Positions 7,999-8,992 of a stretch of 8,992 bases of DNA are shown one piece after another (within the stretch, counting starts at the first letter, position 1; every line of letters starts with the position of its first letter). Location of the stretch: the NCBI GenBank assembly GCA_009705075.1, contig WLCY01000013.1, positions 1-8,992 of the forward strand. Direction: 5' to 3'. The position numbers were made by a program, and so were the translations under genes. This DNA is from Actinomycetota bacterium (GTDB taxonomy: Bacteria; Actinomycetota; Actinomycetes; Nanopelagicales; Nanopelagicaceae). Under the pieces are notes generated by a model that did no database searches, was not told the origin of the DNA, and was given only the letters and a program-made list of their open reading frames with translations.

Positions 7999-8040
7999 GA
8001 AGGTGGATGCGAGAGATTATTCACTCTCACATCCACCTTC
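7999..8040 (-). promoter_or_regulatory. Intercistronic hairpin between binding-protein and permease genes
   Basis: An 11-bp perfect stem (7999-8009 with 8030-8040; arm GAAGGTGGATG) is followed by one mismatch and a further 5-bp stem (GAGAG 8011-8015 with CTCTC 8024-8028) around an 8-nt loop. It starts 11 nt after the binding-protein stop. On the minus strand it is followed by TATGTAAAAACTG, with no run of T, so it does not look like an ordinary intrinsic terminator. In other ABC operons (malE-malF is the classic case) a stem-loop here protects the upstream mRNA and raises binding protein over permease; a similar role is inferred. Confidence 0.7.
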
Positions 8041-8051
8041 CGATTAACTAC

Positions 8052-8992
8052 TTACTTGATATAGATGTCACCGAATGAAGGTGCACCCTGTGGCTCCCAG
8101 AAGTACACACCGCCGAGGCCGGAGCCCCAGATCTCTTGTGTCTTTGAGAATACGCCAGGGATGATCCACATTTGGTCCATCACATATTGATTGAGCTCAG
8201 CCCACATCTTTCCTTGCTTCTTACGATCTGGTTCAGCCAAGGCAGCATCTGATTTTTCTTTAAATGCCTTGTATGCAGGATCGCCCCAGTTTTGTGACAT
8301 TGGGAATCCACCAGCTTCAGTGAAGAGTTCAGGAATAACTGTTGAGGCATTTGCCCAGTCAGGTGCCCAACCAGCGCGAGAAAGATCGCCCTGCTTGGTC
8401 TGATCTAGAACAACTGCGTAGTAAGAACCGGCTTCAATGTAGTTGAACTTCATTGTGATGCCTGCATTCTTCTTCATTGAATCTATCCAGATTGCAGCAG
8501 CCTTCTTATTAGTGTCGGTGTCTGCGAAGTCGAAATAGATTCCACGCTTTGGATCTGTAGCTTTAGCATAAACATCTGGACAAGCTGTCTTAGCTGCATC
8601 CATATATTTCTTTGCTGCTTCAGGATTTCCTTCAGGCTTGAATTCATCAAGTCCAGTTACCTTTGCATAATCAAGTCCCATAAGTGGCTTGATTGCACCA
8701 TCTGCTGGGTCTCCACCAAATGCTGCGCCGCCACCAAGCTGAATCAAACCAGCGTAATCGCGTGCGTAGTAAATGGCCTTACGGATATCCAAGCAAGGTA
8801 GCTTCTTAACGTTAACAGCCGAATAAGTTACATAAGGATCGTAAACGTTAAGTGCGCGGTCCTTAAATGCTGCCTTTGGCTTACCAGCATCGTCAAAGAC
8901 TGTTGGCAAGTTAGTTGGTAGAACGGCATCGAGTGACATTGAGTTCTTTTCGGAATCATTTAGAACCAATTGATCGCGAACTTCTTCAGCCA
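8052..8992 (-). CDS. Peptide ABC importer substrate-binding protein (SBP family 5), C-terminal part
   Basis: Extracytoplasmic receptor that captures the substrate, probably peptides, and delivers it to the permease. The frame is open to the right edge; 312 complete residues of a protein normally about 500-600 long are present, so the signal peptide and N-terminal lobe are missing. The internal TTG at 8969 is not the start, since the codons before it (AEEVRDQL) read on. Family-5 features include LPCLDIRKAIYYARDYAG (the 'R.A...A.D' segment after the first lobe), a late GWAPDWANASTVIPELF motif, and the WAELNQYVMDQMWIIPG end region followed by a short tail ending in DIYIK. It is first of the transporter genes seen here. 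A hairpin and 122 bp separate it from dppB. The ligand cannot be told; linkage to hut genes hints at histidine-bearing peptides, as inference only. Confidence 0.9.
   Translation of the reverse strand, partial: AEEVRDQLVLNDSEKNSMSLDAVLPTNLPTVFDDAGKPKAAFKDRALNVYDPYVTYSAVNVKKLPCLDIRKAIYYARDYAGLIQLGGGAAFGGDPADGAIKPLMGLDYAKVTGLDEFKPEGNPEAAKKYMDAAKTACPDVYAKATDPKRGIYFDFADTDTNKKAAAIWIDSMKKNAGITMKFNYIEAGSYYAVVLDQTKQGDLSRAGWAPDWANASTVIPELFTEAGGFPMSQNWGDPAYKAFKEKSDAALAEPDRKKQGKMWAELNQYVMDQMWIIPGVFSKTQEIWGSGLGGVYFWEPQGAPSFGDIYIK

Noticed and set aside
7999..8040. Intrinsic (rho-independent) terminator after the binding-protein gene
   Set aside because: The stem is strong, but neither strand has a T-run directly after it. 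It is annotated as a hairpin of likely mRNA-stability function instead.
8052..8969. Binding-protein gene starting at TTG 8969
   Set aside because: There is no signal peptide and the first lobe is missing; the frame continues to the right edge, so the gene is cut by the window.
1..8992. Mobile element, CRISPR, defence system or phage genes
   Set aside because: No transposase, integrase, terminal repeats, repeat-spacer pattern or nuclease-type genes are seen; every frame with real content is a metabolic or transport gene.

Overview
The window holds eight protein genes and almost no spare DNA. It looks like a compact, streamlined genome of an actinobacterium with unusually low GC content. The evidence is mid-forties GC by eye, ATGA start/stop overlaps, actinobacterial-looking transporter sequences, and a possible leaderless promoter. 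A free-living aquatic actinobacterium of the acI / Nanopelagicales kind ('Ca. Planktophila'-like) fits best. That placement is inference from style and base composition, not from a marker gene. There are no rRNA or tRNA genes, insertion sequences, CRISPR arrays or phage genes.

Left part (1-4928): a complete histidine utilisation (hut) set. On the minus strand, read right to left, are hutU (urocanate hydratase), hutI (imidazolonepropionase) and hutH (histidine ammonia-lyase). They are packed with a 2-nt gap and then a 20-bp overlap. Facing them on the plus strand is the 3' part of a ureohydrolase-family gene, best read as hutG (formimidoylglutamase), whose 5' part lies beyond the left edge. 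hutG and hutH converge and overlap by 4 bp, so their stop codons share bases. Together they turn L-histidine into urocanate, imidazolonepropionate, N-formimino-glutamate, and finally glutamate plus formamide, releasing ammonia at the HutH step.

Right part (4971-8992): a peptide-type ABC importer on the same minus strand. Read right to left it has a family-5 substrate-binding protein (N-terminal part off the right edge), one DppB-type permease, then DppD-type and DppF-type ATPases. The permease and ATPase genes are joined by two ATGA overlaps. A 122-bp spacer between the binding-protein and permease genes contains a strong imperfect hairpin with no U-tract, so it looks more like an mRNA-processing or stabilising element than a simple terminator. 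The second permease (DppC-type) is not between B and D where it is commonly found. It is either outside the window, most likely upstream of the binding-protein gene, or elsewhere.

Only 42 bp separate the transporter from hutU. The arrangement suggests import of peptides, perhaps histidine-rich ones, coupled to histidine breakdown for carbon and nitrogen. The transported substrate cannot be read from the sequence. I found no clearly new biological system. The points most worth checking are the intercistronic hairpin, the possible leaderless hutU promoter, the palindrome over the shared stop codons, the missing permease, and the hut-importer linkage itself.
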